Assembly: GCA_900544245.1 (NCBI GenBank)
Contig: UQUH01000019.1
Span: 1-29,159, forward strand
Length of the DNA stretch: 29,159 bases
Source of the DNA: an uncultured Coriobacteriaceae bacterium
GTDB lineage: Bacteria; Actinomycetota; Coriobacteriia; Coriobacteriales; QAMH01
Direction of reading: 5' to 3'
In this document: positions 1-7,802 of the stretch, one piece after another
How the letters are laid out: each line of letters begins with the position of its first letter
How positions within the stretch are numbered: the stretch's first letter is position 1
Made by a program: the position numbers and the translations under genes
The notes under the pieces: generated by a model
The model's input: only the letters and a program-made list of their open reading frames with translations
Database searches by the model: none
What the model was told of the DNA's origin: nothing

Positions 1-538
1 GGAGGCGGAGGTGAAGGTGTAGTTTACGTTGCCCAGGAAGCCCGCGATCCACTCGTAAGCGGCGGATTCAAACTCGCCCTTTTCCCAGGCTTTGCCATAG
101 TAATCTTCGTAAGCCTTTTCAAGCTTTTCGTTCCACTCCGGGCTGGTCAGCATGATCAGGAAGTTGATGTTGACGGTCTCGTTGGTCGGGTCTTTGAAGA
201 AGACCTTGTCTTTCCACTTTTCTTCCGTCAGCTCCCAGACGTTCTTGAGGCCGACGCTTCCTTCGGTGTTGTTGTAAATGAGCAGCGAGTTGACGAACGT
301 CACGACCGCCGGATTGCGGTATTGCTCGTCCACGACGTCTTCAAGCGCCTTCGGGAAGTAGGCATAGCTCAGGCCGTCGTCAAGCAGATAGGTCTTCAGG
401 TCTGCGCCGTTCTGCGTGAGCGCCATGTCGGCGGAATCCTTCACGCCCGAACCGATGGTGTTGGTCAGGATGGTGTAGGATTCGCCGGCGTCGATCTCGG
501 CGTTGTAGAGCATGATCTCGTCGTTCTCGAGGCTGATG
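1..538 (-). other. Fragment resembling an ABC-transporter solute-binding protein, joined in frame to ligA
   Basis: Translated in the ligA frame, this stretch reads like the middle of an iron/polyamine-type extracellular solute-binding protein. It contains FPKALEDVVDEQYRNPAVV, VWELTEEKWKDKVFFKDP, FLIMLTSPEWNEKL and a YEDYYGKAWEKGEFESA segment, all typical of that fold between its two lobes. There is no signal peptide because the N-terminal part is absent, and the sequence runs off the left edge. Codon use differs from the neighbours: Glu is GAA in about half of cases (ligA portion almost all GAG), all four Pro codons are CCG, and AAA appears for Lys. The family assignment is from recalled motifs, not a search. 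The join with ligA lies near 530-545. Confidence 0.55.
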
Positions 539-1170
539 GCATCGTTGAGGCGCTCGAATGAGGAGCGGGGCATGTACACCTCACCGCGCACCTCGATGGG
601 TTGGGAGAAGCCCATGGCGCCACTCTCTATGGAAAGGTGTCGAGGCACGTCCTTGACCTGCAAGATGTTTGCCGTGACGTTCTCGCCCACGCTGCCATCA
701 CCACGGGTGGCGGCCCGCACGAGCGTCCCGCGATCGTAGGTGAGCGCGATGGACGATCCGTCGATCTTGAGCTCGCAGCAATACGAGAGGCTATGGCCCA
801 CCGCCTCGCGGGTGCGGGCGAGCCATTCGTCGAGCTCGTCGAGGTCCATGGCGTCGTCGAGCGAGTACATGCGATGTTGGTGCTGCGCGGGGGCGAACTG
901 CTCGGCCACACCGCCGCCGACGGTTTGCGTCGGCGAGTCGACGGTCTTGAGCAAGGGATACCGGTTCTCGAGGTCGGCGAGCTCGCGATTGAGCGAATCG
1001 TAGACAGCATCGGGCAACTCGGGGGCATCCTCGAGGTAATACTGGTCACGGGCGCGCTGCAGGGTCGCGCGTAGCTCGTTGACGCGTTCGACGGCATCTA
1101 CCGGTGCATCTGCCGGTGCGTCATCCATCAGATCGAACAGGTTATCCTGCGAAGGGGCATCAGCTGCCAT
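1..1170 (-). CDS. ligA: NAD-dependent DNA ligase LigA, N-terminal part, running in frame into foreign sequence (partial)
   Basis: LigA seals nicks in DNA using NAD+. Only about the first 209 residues (roughly 541-1170) look like ligase. They contain the Ia-type segment (PELPDAVYDSLNRELADLE, about residues 50-70), the adenylation motif KIDG in CELKIDGSSIALTYDRG, and RGEVYMPRSSFERLND at the right end. The start is the ATG at 1170, preceded by AGGAAAGGTGAGGCGGG. LigA is normally about 650-700 residues and should continue with an 'anPRNaAAGSlRQ'-type segment. Here the frame stays open to base 1 but the protein becomes unlike ligase at about base 540, so the rest of the adenylation domain, OB fold, zinc finger, HhH and BRCT domains are missing. 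The gene lies 61 bases downstream of aroE and is the last gene of the minus-strand operon. The ligase identity of the first part is firm. Whether the whole open frame is a natural gene is doubtful. Confidence 0.85.
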   Translation of the reverse strand, partial: MAADAPSQDNLFDLMDDAPADAPVDAVERVNELRATLQRARDQYYLEDAPELPDAVYDSLNRELADLENRYPLLKTVDSPTQTVGGGVAEQFAPAQHQHRMYSLDDAMDLDELDEWLARTREAVGHSLSYCCELKIDGSSIALTYDRGTLVRAATRGDGSVGENVTANILQVKDVPRHLSIESGAMGFSQPIEVRGEVYMPRSSFERLNDAISLENDEIMLYNAEIDAGESYTILTNTIGSGVKDSADMALTQNGADLKTYLLDDGLSYAYFPKALEDVVDEQYRNPAVVTFVNSLLIYNNTEGSVGLKNVWELTEEKWKDKVFFKDPTNETVNINFLIMLTSPEWNEKLEKAYEDYYGKAWEKGEFESAAYEWIAGFLGNVNYTFTSAS

Positions 1171-1231
1171 CCCGCCTCACCTTTCCTCGTGATTTCGCCA
1201 TTGCCTCATCGAACCTTACCAGAGCACCGCG

Positions 1232-2116
1232 TCACGAATTGGCATGCAACGCGGCATGGCGCATGACGTCGCGGTCGACCTCGACGGGAAGCGCCATGGC
1301 ATCAGCCCAGATCTCGACCGAGAGCGCCGCCTGCTCGACGAGCATCTCCAGTCCGTCCATGCAGGTCGCGCCATGTTGCCAGGCACCTGCGAGCAGCGCG
1401 GTCTCGCCATGACCGTAGACGGTATCGAGCACGACCTGTCCGCCATGCAGCAGACTCGTATCGATGATTGCCTCGTCATCGGGATGCATGCCCCGCGGTG
1501 TGGCGTCGACGATGACGTCGACCTTGGGCACGAGCGCCTCCGCCTGCACATAGCTCCTGCCATGCAGCACGCTTGCCTCGTGGGGCTCGACGCTCGTACG
1601 TATGCGATTCACGCATGAAAGCGCCTTGGCCTCGTCACGCGACAACAACGTGACCTCCAGAGCACCCGCCTGGGCAGATGCCGCAGCGATGGCAAGGGAA
1701 GTCGGACCCGTACCGCAGACGAGCACGCGCGCACCCGTCAACGGCATATCGGTCATGCGTTCGATTGTCCGCACGGCACCGAGGCCATCGGTATTGTACG
1801 CGCAGAGCTTGAGATCCTCGTCACGTACGAGCACGTTGGCACCACCTGCGGCGATGACGCCCGCATCGGCATAATCGGCACACGAGAAGGCGAGCTTCTT
1901 GTAGGGCATCGTGACGTTCATGCCCCGATAGCGTCCCGTGCGCACGAGGTCGATCTGATAGGCGGCCTCTTCCTCGTTCGCACAGCGCACGGCGCTGTAA
2001 TGCCAACGCGAGAAGGGCCACTTCACCTTGCCGAGCTCCTGGTAGAGCGCATTGTGCATGACAGGCGACAGCGAATGGGCGACCGGATCGCCGATGAGCA
2101 CGAACTCGGGGTTCAT
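1232..2116 (-). CDS. aroE: Shikimate dehydrogenase
   Basis: Reduces 3-dehydroshikimate to shikimate with NADPH in the cytoplasm (aromatic amino-acid and chorismate pathway). The 294-residue protein has the usual family length. Visible motifs are the substrate-binding GDPVAHSLSPVMHNALY (residues 9-25), the catalytic Lys in NVTMPYK (about K73), GGANVLV (about 91-97) and the NTDG motif with the catalytic Asp (about D110), followed by a Rossmann-type segment RVLVCGTGPTSLA. The start is the ATG at 2116, overlapping the yqeG stop as ATGA with GGGAG just upstream, so translation is probably coupled. ligA follows after 61 bases. The chorismate made could also feed menaquinone synthesis, but that link is general. 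A quinate/shikimate dehydrogenase relative cannot be excluded; context favours AroE. Confidence 0.95.
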   Translation of the reverse strand: MNPEFVLIGDPVAHSLSPVMHNALYQELGKVKWPFSRWHYSAVRCANEEEAAYQIDLVRTGRYRGMNVTMPYKKLAFSCADYADAGVIAAGGANVLVRDEDLKLCAYNTDGLGAVRTIERMTDMPLTGARVLVCGTGPTSLAIAAASAQAGALEVTLLSRDEAKALSCVNRIRTSVEPHEASVLHGRSYVQAEALVPKVDVIVDATPRGMHPDDEAIIDTSLLHGGQVVLDTVYGHGETALLAGAWQHGATCMDGLEMLVEQAALSVEIWADAMALPVEVDRDVMRHAALHANS

Positions 2117-2616
2117 GACATGCTCCCGATGGCCCGCATGCCACGCACGGCCCTGCGATCGAGTACGCGCAGGATATGCGTATGCAACGGGTCGGAACCC
2201 GGCTGCGGAGCGACGAGCACGGCATCCATGCCGATCCGGTGCGCGCCGAGCACGTCCGTGTACGATTGGTCGCCAATCATGACGGCCCGGTCACAGGGAA
2301 CGCCCAGAGCGGCGCATGCGCGCACGTAGCCGCGTGCGAAGGGCTTCATCGCATTGCGCACGAGGTAGACGTCGAGCACTCGCGCCGCCTCGACGGTGCG
2401 CTCGCGCGCGCTGTTCGAGATGAGCGCAACGGAAAGCCCGGCATCCTTGAGCGATTGGACCCAGGAGACCACCTCGGGTGAAAGGCAGGCGGCACCCCGC
2501 GGCTGCAAGGTGCTGTCAAGGTCGAGCAACACGGCGCGATAGCCACGTGCGACGAGATCACGCGCGTCGATGTCGAGCACCGAAACGTAATACGCGTCTG
2601 GTCTGATCGAGATCAT
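2113..2616 (-). CDS. yqeG: YqeG-family HAD-type phosphatase
   Basis: A 167-residue HAD superfamily (subclass IIIA) protein. Motif I is DLDSTLQPRG (about residues 32-41), motif II ISNSARER, the motif III lysine lies in MKPFARGY, and motif IV is MIGDQSYTDVLGA. It lacks a cap domain and has the usual YqeG length. The physiological substrate of YqeG proteins is not firmly known. In many Gram-positive genomes the gene sits near aroE and translation or cell-wall genes, as here. The start ATG at 2616 follows the mltG stop by only three bases. The stop overlaps the aroE start (ATGA). It is clearly a member of the family; the function beyond a likely phosphatase is unassigned. Confidence 0.9.
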   Translation of the reverse strand: MISIRPDAYYVSVLDIDARDLVARGYRAVLLDLDSTLQPRGAACLSPEVVSWVQSLKDAGLSVALISNSARERTVEAARVLDVYLVRNAMKPFARGYVRACAALGVPCDRAVMIGDQSYTDVLGAHRIGMDAVLVAPQPGSDPLHTHILRVLDRRAVRGMRAIGSMS

Positions 2617-2619
2617 CGG

Positions 2620-3699
2620 CTAATCCCCGTACTGCGCCCAGGCGGCATTGAAATCGGCGTCGTTCACGAAGAACATGGTCTCCCCTTCCCTATTGGAAAA
2701 GAAGAAGTACAGGTAGTCGACCTGCGCAGGATTGGCCGCAGCCTGCAGGGTCGATACGGACGGATTGCAGATGGGTCCGGCGGGCAGGCCAAAATGGCTC
2801 GGGTTGCGCGTATTGTAGGGACTATCGCTCGCGAGGTCGGAGGCGGTGAGCTCTTCGGTCATGTCCTTGCCGACCGCATAATAGGTGGTCACGTCGCTGC
2901 CCAGGGTCATGCCCTTTTGCAGGCGGTTGTAGAAGACGGCGGCGATCGGAGCCTTGTCGGATTCGGCCTGGTATTCCTTCTCGACCATCGAGGCAAGCGT
3001 CACGACATCGTAGAGCGTGAGGTTCTTGGAAGCCGCATAGCTCATGTCGACCGTTGCGATCTGCGCGGCAAACTGGTCGAGCATCATGCGGATGATGTCA
3101 TCAGGCGTGGCGGACGGATCGACGCGGTACGTATCCGGATAGAGGAAGCCCTCCATCGAGTCGTTGTAGACGCCCTCGAGGAAGGGGTAGTCGGCGACGT
3201 AATCGGAAGCCTTCTGCGTCTGAGCGTAGAACTCCTCGGCATCGATGCCGCACGTCGCCTCGACCTTGTCGGCGATCTGGCGCAGGTTGTAGCCCTCGGG
3301 AATGACCAGTTGCCTGCCCGTCTGGCCACTTGCCAGTATCTTGATGATGGTATCGATGTCATCGCCGCCGATCAGCAGATACGAGCCGGACTGCAAGCTC
3401 GACGCCTGGCCGAGCTGCTTCACGCGATCGGTGAACGCCTTTGCCGAGGGGATGACGCCGTCATCGACGAGAATCGAGGCGATCTTGTCGGTCGAGGCGC
3501 CCGCGGGGATGACGACCTCGATTTCGGCACCTTGCCTGACCTGGCCGGTCTTGTCGCCAAGGAGATTCTGGCAGGCGACAAAGCCGATGACGGCAATGAT
3601 GGCGATCGCAATCAAGGCGATGATGAGCGTGCGCTTGCGCGACTTGCTCTTGCGCTTCTCCGTATAGCTTGACGTCGCGTAATGCTGACCTTGGGTCAT
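2620..3699 (-). CDS. mltG: Endolytic murein transglycosylase MltG (YceG family)
   Basis: MltG cleaves nascent peptidoglycan strands at the outer face of the membrane and is thought to set glycan length. The 359-residue protein has a basic cytoplasmic N terminus (EKRKSKSRKR), one membrane segment at about residues 24-43, a LysM-like region, and the catalytic YceG domain with the Glu in LASMVEKEYQAESDKA (about E240) followed by AAVFYNRLQKGMTLGSD. Near the C terminus GLPAGPICNPS is also typical. The frame is open further upstream, but the ATG at 3699 is preceded by ATGGAGGAACG, a good ribosome-binding site, and gives a sensible N terminus. It overlaps the ruvX stop as ATGA. The position after alaS-ruvX is common in Firmicutes and Actinobacteria. 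Confidence 0.95.
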   Translation of the reverse strand: MTQGQHYATSSYTEKRKSKSRKRTLIIALIAIAIIAVIGFVACQNLLGDKTGQVRQGAEIEVVIPAGASTDKIASILVDDGVIPSAKAFTDRVKQLGQASSLQSGSYLLIGGDDIDTIIKILASGQTGRQLVIPEGYNLRQIADKVEATCGIDAEEFYAQTQKASDYVADYPFLEGVYNDSMEGFLYPDTYRVDPSATPDDIIRMMLDQFAAQIATVDMSYAASKNLTLYDVVTLASMVEKEYQAESDKAPIAAVFYNRLQKGMTLGSDVTTYYAVGKDMTEELTASDLASDSPYNTRNPSHFGLPAGPICNPSVSTLQAAANPAQVDYLYFFFSNREGETMFFVNDADFNAAWAQYGD

Positions 3700-4127
3700 C
3701 GTTCCTCCATCTTGTCCTCGCCATTGCGGGCGATCCACGTCTCGAGAAAGAGCGAGGCGGCGACGCTGTCGACCTTGCCCCGCATCTCGCATTCCGACAA
3801 CCCCTGCTCGCGCAACAGACGCTTTGCCTCGGCGCTGCTCAGTCGCTCATCCGCGAACTCGAGCGGCAGTCCGCAAGTCTGCGCGATGCGCTCGGCGCAG
3901 TCCCGCACGCGTCGCGCCTGACCTCCCGTATCCCCGCGCATCGTCTTGGGCAGTCCGCAGACGAGCATGTCGGGTTCGTTGTCCTGGACGAGCGCGCGCC
4001 AGGAGCGCGTGTTGCCGAGCACGTCGCGCGCGTCCATGACGCGCAGGGGAACGGCGATTCCCGTTGCCGTATCCGCGATGGCAACGCCGATGCGCTTTTC
4101 CCCTATGTCAAGTCCCATGACGCGCAT
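3696..4127 (-). CDS. ruvX: Holliday junction resolvase-like RuvX (YqgF)
   Basis: An RNase H-like fold protein of 143 residues, called putative Holliday junction resolvase; in E. coli YqgF is also implicated in processing the 5' end of pre-16S rRNA. The sequence starts MRVMGLDIGEKRIGVAIAD, with the first catalytic Asp (about D7), then LVCGLPKTMRGDTGGQA, the second acidic residue in FADERLSSAEA, and the third in KVDSVAASLFLETW. Two other in-frame ATGs exist (4133 and 4118); 4127 best matches the family's N terminus. No strong Shine-Dalgarno is seen, and the alaS stop is only 16 bases upstream, so translational coupling to alaS is likely. The stop overlaps mltG. The open frame upstream of the start is only the shadow of alaS. 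Confidence 0.93.
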   Translation of the reverse strand: MRVMGLDIGEKRIGVAIADTATGIAVPLRVMDARDVLGNTRSWRALVQDNEPDMLVCGLPKTMRGDTGGQARRVRDCAERIAQTCGLPLEFADERLSSAEAKRLLREQGLSECEMRGKVDSVAASLFLETWIARNGEDKMEER

Positions 4128-4143
4128 GCACATTGAAACGGGC

Positions 4144-6795
4144 CTAGATGCCGAAGAGCTCCTTTGCCTTATCGATAGCCGCGGGAATGCCGTCAGCGTT
4201 CTTTCCGCCTGCCTGTGCCATTGCCGGCTTTTCCCCCCCCCCCCCCCCCCCGCCGATGAGCGGGGCGACGTTCGCGATGACGTCCTTGGCATCGAAGCCC
4301 GCCTCGACGGCGCCGGCGTTTCCAGCCGCCAACATGAGCGGATTGCCACCTTCGGGATTGCGCGCGAAGAGCACGACGGCAAACGGGACTCCGCCGCTGC
4401 GCTGTTTGACGATGTCCCACATCTCGCGCATGCCCTGGACGACGGATTCGCCCAGGTCGGCGACGATGAGCTTGTAGCCGTCCAACTGGATTGCCCGCTC
4501 CATGAAATCGGCGACGCTGCCTTCGGCCGCAGCCTTCATGCGACGCTTGCGCATGCCCTCGAGCTCGTCGAGGCGCGCCTGCATCTTGGCGACGCGCTCG
4601 GAGACGTCCAGGGGCGGGACCTTGAGGAAACGCGCCGTCTCGCGCAGCTCCTCCTCCATCCGCGACATGTACTCGTAGGCCTCGATGCTCGTCACGGCCT
4701 CGAGGCGGCGCGTGTTCGCGCCGATCGAGGTCTCCTGGACGATCTTGAATAAGCCGATTTCGCTCGTGTTGCCCACGTGCGTACCACCGCAGAGCTCCTT
4801 GGAGAAGGTGCCCGTCTCGATGACGCGGACGAACTCGCCGTACTTCTCTCCGAACAGGGCAAGGACACCCGCCTCGCGCGCCGACGTGAGCGACGTCTCG
4901 TATGCGTATACGGGAAGGTCGGACATGATGATGTTATTGCAAATGCGCTCGACCTCGAGAATCTGCTCATGGTGCATGGGCTCGAAATGCGTGAAATCGA
5001 AGCGCAGCCTGTCCGGGGCGACGAGCGATCCGGCCTGCTTCACGTGCTCTCCGAGGACATCGGTCAACGCACGTTGCAAGATGTGCGTCGCCGTGTGGTT
5101 GCGCGCGATGAGGGCGCGGCGGCGTGCGTCGATGGCGGCGTGCACGACATCGCCCTTGTGAACGCTCCCGGAGACGACCGTGCCGTAATGGACGGGCAGG
5201 CCCTCCTCGGGCCGTTTGGTGTCATCGATGGCGATGGTGCACAGGTCGTTCGATATGGTGCCGGTGTCGCCCACCTGGCCGCCCATCTCGCCGTAGAACG
5301 GCGTCTTGTCGAGTATGATGGCGACTTGCTCGCCTTCATGGGCCTCGTCGACGATCGAGCCGTCGACGATGATGTCGACGACGCGCGCGTCGCATTCGTC
5401 CTCCTTGTAACCCACGAACTCGGTGGGGCCATGCACGTCGAGGATGTGCGTGAAGACGTCGCCGAAGCCGTCCCAGGCCTCGTCATTGCGAGCTGCGCGT
5501 GCCCGTTCGCGCTGGGCCGTCATCTCGTTTTCGAAGCTCTCCATGTTGACCTCGATGCCCTGCTCGTGGCAGATCTCGGCCGTGAGCTCGACGGGGAACC
5601 CGTACGTGTCGTGCAGGGTGAAGGCGGTGACGCCATCGAGAACGTCTCCCTCGTCCAGGCCCTCGATCGCCTCCTCGAGATAGTGCATACCCGTGTCGAT
5701 GGTGCGATTAAAGCGCTCCTCCTCGGAGAGCAGCACCTTCTCGATGAGCGCCTTGTTCTCGATGATCTCGGGATAGACCGCGCCCATCTCCTCGCAGATG
5801 GCGTCGAGGAAGCTCTGGAGGAAGGGGCCCTCGATGCCGATGAGACGACCATGGCGTACGGCACGGCGCAGCAGGCGACGCAGGATGTAGCCACGGCCCT
5901 CGTTCGAGGGCAAGATGCCGTCACCGACCATGAAGACGATGGCGCGGGAATGATCCGCCATGATGCGCAGCGAGAGATCGGTGAGCTCGTCGCTGCCGTA
6001 GCTACGACCGCTCAGCCTTTCGCCCACCTCGATGAGACCGTGCAGGATGTCGGTATCGAAGTTCGAGCTCACGCCCTGCATGATGGCGGCCATGCGCTCG
6101 AGGCCCAGGCCCGTGTCGATGTTCTTCTTCTCGAGGGGAACCATCGTGCCGTCTTCCTGACGGTCGAACTGCGTGAAGACGAGGTTCCAGTACTCGAGGA
6201 AGCGGTCGCAATCGCAACCGGGCTTGCAGTCGGGGCTGCCGCACCCGACATCCTCTCCCTGATCGTAGTAGAGCTCCGAGCACGGACCGCAGGGACCGGT
6301 GGGACCGGCGACCCAGAAATTGTCATCGGCGCCGAGACGGGAGATATGGCTGGGGTCAACCCCCGCCTCCTGCCAGATGCCGGCGGTCTCCTCGTCTTCC
6401 TCGTAGATGGTGACGTAGATGCGATCGGGGTCGAGGCCGAGCACGTCGACGGAGAACTCGTAGGCCCAGGCGCACATCTCCTTCTTGAAGTACGCGCCAA
6501 AACTGAAGTTGCCGAGCATCTCGAAGAAGGAAAGATGCCGGCCATCGGTGCCGATGATGTCGATGTCATTGGTCCGCACGCACTTCTGCGCCGTCGTCGC
6601 GCCCACGTAGCGCGGATCAAGGTGCTTCTGCTGCAGGAAATACGGCTTGAATTGGACCATGCCCGCAACCGTGAGCAACAGGGACGGGTCATCGGGGATG
6701 AGCGAGGAAGAGGGCCAGCGCTGACAGCCCTTCTCCTCGAAGAAGTTCAGGTACGCTTCGCGAATCTCGGCAGACGTGGTGGGTATGGACGCCAT
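4144..6795 (-). CDS. alaS: Alanyl-tRNA synthetase
   Basis: Charges tRNA-Ala and edits mischarged Ser/Gly. The 883-residue protein has the normal domain order: class II catalytic core at the N terminus (EIREAYLNFFEEKGC, then a GPTGPCGPCSELYYD segment), a tRNA-recognition region, the editing domain with HTATHILQRAL (about residue 565) and ELCGGTHV (about 667), and the C-Ala domain ending MAQAGGKNADGIPA. The start ATG at 6795 has AAGGAG at good spacing. The glycine-rich loop before MAQAGG is encoded by an unbroken run of 19 Gs on the coding strand (4233-4251), giving seven glycines; only 29 residues follow. Such a run is prone to slippage and to sequencing error. I see no T-box upstream, only 48 bases to the DUF948 gene. 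Confidence 0.97.
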   Translation of the reverse strand: MASIPTTSAEIREAYLNFFEEKGCQRWPSSSLIPDDPSLLLTVAGMVQFKPYFLQQKHLDPRYVGATTAQKCVRTNDIDIIGTDGRHLSFFEMLGNFSFGAYFKKEMCAWAYEFSVDVLGLDPDRIYVTIYEEDEETAGIWQEAGVDPSHISRLGADDNFWVAGPTGPCGPCSELYYDQGEDVGCGSPDCKPGCDCDRFLEYWNLVFTQFDRQEDGTMVPLEKKNIDTGLGLERMAAIMQGVSSNFDTDILHGLIEVGERLSGRSYGSDELTDLSLRIMADHSRAIVFMVGDGILPSNEGRGYILRRLLRRAVRHGRLIGIEGPFLQSFLDAICEEMGAVYPEIIENKALIEKVLLSEEERFNRTIDTGMHYLEEAIEGLDEGDVLDGVTAFTLHDTYGFPVELTAEICHEQGIEVNMESFENEMTAQRERARAARNDEAWDGFGDVFTHILDVHGPTEFVGYKEDECDARVVDIIVDGSIVDEAHEGEQVAIILDKTPFYGEMGGQVGDTGTISNDLCTIAIDDTKRPEEGLPVHYGTVVSGSVHKGDVVHAAIDARRRALIARNHTATHILQRALTDVLGEHVKQAGSLVAPDRLRFDFTHFEPMHHEQILEVERICNNIIMSDLPVYAYETSLTSAREAGVLALFGEKYGEFVRVIETGTFSKELCGGTHVGNTSEIGLFKIVQETSIGANTRRLEAVTSIEAYEYMSRMEEELRETARFLKVPPLDVSERVAKMQARLDELEGMRKRRMKAAAEGSVADFMERAIQLDGYKLIVADLGESVVQGMREMWDIVKQRSGGVPFAVVLFARNPEGGNPLMLAAGNAGAVEAGFDAKDVIANVAPLIGGGGGGGEKPAMAQAGGKNADGIPAAIDKAKELFGI
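4233..4251 (-). repeat. 19-base G homopolymer (C on the plus strand) inside alaS
   Basis: An uninterrupted run of 19 Cs on the plus strand, in the codons for the Gly loop before the MAQAGG motif of AlaRS. A change of one or two bases would shift the frame and replace the last 29 residues. In this assembly the frame is intact. Confidence 0.97.
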
Positions 6796-6843
6796 GATGC
6801 TCCTTGTCCGTTGGTGCTTCTCTATGAATTCGTGATGCAGGCT

Positions 6844-7503
6844 CTACGCCGTCTTGTCAGGCGCATCGGCCGCATGGGCCCCCGCCTCGTCGGCACTTTC
6901 CTGCGATGGCGCATGCGGGACGGCCTGGCCGCTCGCCTCGATGACGATGTCGACTTCCTCGACCGCGACGCCTTCGACGGCGCAATCGGCCGCTTGCCGC
7001 GCGGCCTTCTTCATGGCCTCGTCATCCGCTTGATCGGGTTGCTCGTCCTTGGCGGATTCGTCCGCTGACCCGTGCAGTCCGCCAATGGGATAGACCAGAC
7101 GTTCCTGCTTGGCCTTGTCAGCGCGCTTGGAGCCGAGCGATCCGCGAATGCGGTCGACGATGGAAGTGACGGCCTCGGCTGGTGCGGACGTGACAGCATC
7201 GACGGTGGTCGCCGCCTTGCCGGCGACGTCGGTGATCTGCTCGACGTCCTCGAGTATGGCGTCGACGCGCAGCATCTCGAGATTGACCGTGTCGAGCATG
7301 AGCTCGGCCTTGTCGACCATGGGGTTGACCTTCGTGAGCGCGGGTGCGACCTCCTTCTCGGCATCGGCCGCGATGTTCTGGACCGACTTCATCGTCACGC
7401 TCGCGCGATAGAGGATGATGATGAGGAAGACGAGGGCGACGATGCCCAGGATTACGAGAACAGCGGCCGCGAATGGCCATGCCTGCGCGAGAAAGTCATT
7501 CAT
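6844..7503 (-). CDS. DUF948-like membrane-anchored protein
   Basis: A 219-residue protein with one N-terminal membrane segment (about residues 10-32), then a hydrophilic helical region of DUF948 type (TMKSVQNIAADAEKEVAPAL, then VDKAELMLDTVNLEMLRVDA) resembling a chain of short amphipathic repeats, and a low-complexity acidic/Ala-rich tail. The family is widespread in Gram-positives with unknown function; the tail is likely disordered. The start ATG at 7503 has AGGGGA upstream. It is the first gene of the alaS operon, 48 bases before alaS, and is preceded by a candidate promoter at 7553-7581. Family assignment is from general appearance (single TM followed by DUF948-like helices), so moderate. 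Confidence 0.75.
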   Translation of the reverse strand: MNDFLAQAWPFAAAVLVILGIVALVFLIIILYRASVTMKSVQNIAADAEKEVAPALTKVNPMVDKAELMLDTVNLEMLRVDAILEDVEQITDVAGKAATTVDAVTSAPAEAVTSIVDRIRGSLGSKRADKAKQERLVYPIGGLHGSADESAKDEQPDQADDEAMKKAARQAADCAVEGVAVEEVDIVIEASGQAVPHAPSQESADEAGAHAADAPDKTA

Positions 7504-7552
7504 GAGAGTCCCCTAAATCATGTCGGGTTCACGTGTGTATATACAGACCTAG

Positions 7553-7581
7553 ATGATAGCGCAGATTATCCCGCTTGCGAA
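7553..7581 (-). promoter_or_regulatory. Candidate promoter of the DUF948-alaS-ruvX-mltG-yqeG-aroE-ligA operon
   Basis: On the minus strand, TTCGCA (-35-like) and TATCAT (-10-like) are separated by 17 bases, about 50 bases before the ATG at 7503. The match is moderate (4/6 and 5/6 to the sigma-70 consensus). Confidence 0.4.
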
Positions 7582-7644
7582 ACGCGATGTGCTCTTTTGC
7601 GCATAAAGAATCCGCCTGGCATACGTGCAGGCGCGCCGCCTCAC

Positions 7645-7719
7645 TCCGACGGTCGCTTCCCGACAGCCCGCTTCGCGGTCTTTACGGCGCGCTCCCTTGT
7701 ACCTTCGCTTCGCAGTCTC
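7645..7719 (+). repeat. Dispersed intergenic repeat, copy A
   Basis: About 75 bp sharing a core with copies at 21412-21487 (minus) and 26281-26356 (plus). Over a 53-base core beginning CGACGGTCGCTTCCCGAC, copy A differs from each of the other two at four positions. A short CCGC-TTC-GCGG hairpin lies in the core. It sits between the divergent alaS operon and the pheST leader, upstream of the pheST promoter. Confidence 0.85.
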
Positions 7720-7786
7720 CCCATGCACATGCAACCGCGCTTAGACGAAAAATGCCCTGTCCATTCCCTCATTCGGCCGCATCGAG

Positions 7787-7795
7787 TGCTATACT
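7787..7795 (+). promoter_or_regulatory. Extended -10 promoter for the pheST T-box transcript
   Basis: TGCTATACT, an extended -10 element (TGnTATAnT type) without a recognisable -35, ends a few bases before the expected start of the T-box leader at about 7802. Confidence 0.55.
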
Positions 7796-7802
7796 TCGCG
7801 TC

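Noticed and set aside
4777..7068. A 763-codon open frame on the plus strand opposite alaS
   Set aside because: It is fully antisense to a well-conserved alaS and has the low-complexity Arg/Val/Asp/Leu-rich look of a high-GC shadow frame; no recognisable motif.
7645..7719. Reading the dispersed repeat as a small peptide gene (DGRFPTARFAV-like)
   Set aside because: The three copies differ at positions that change the amino acid, and no start codon with a ribosome-binding site is present.
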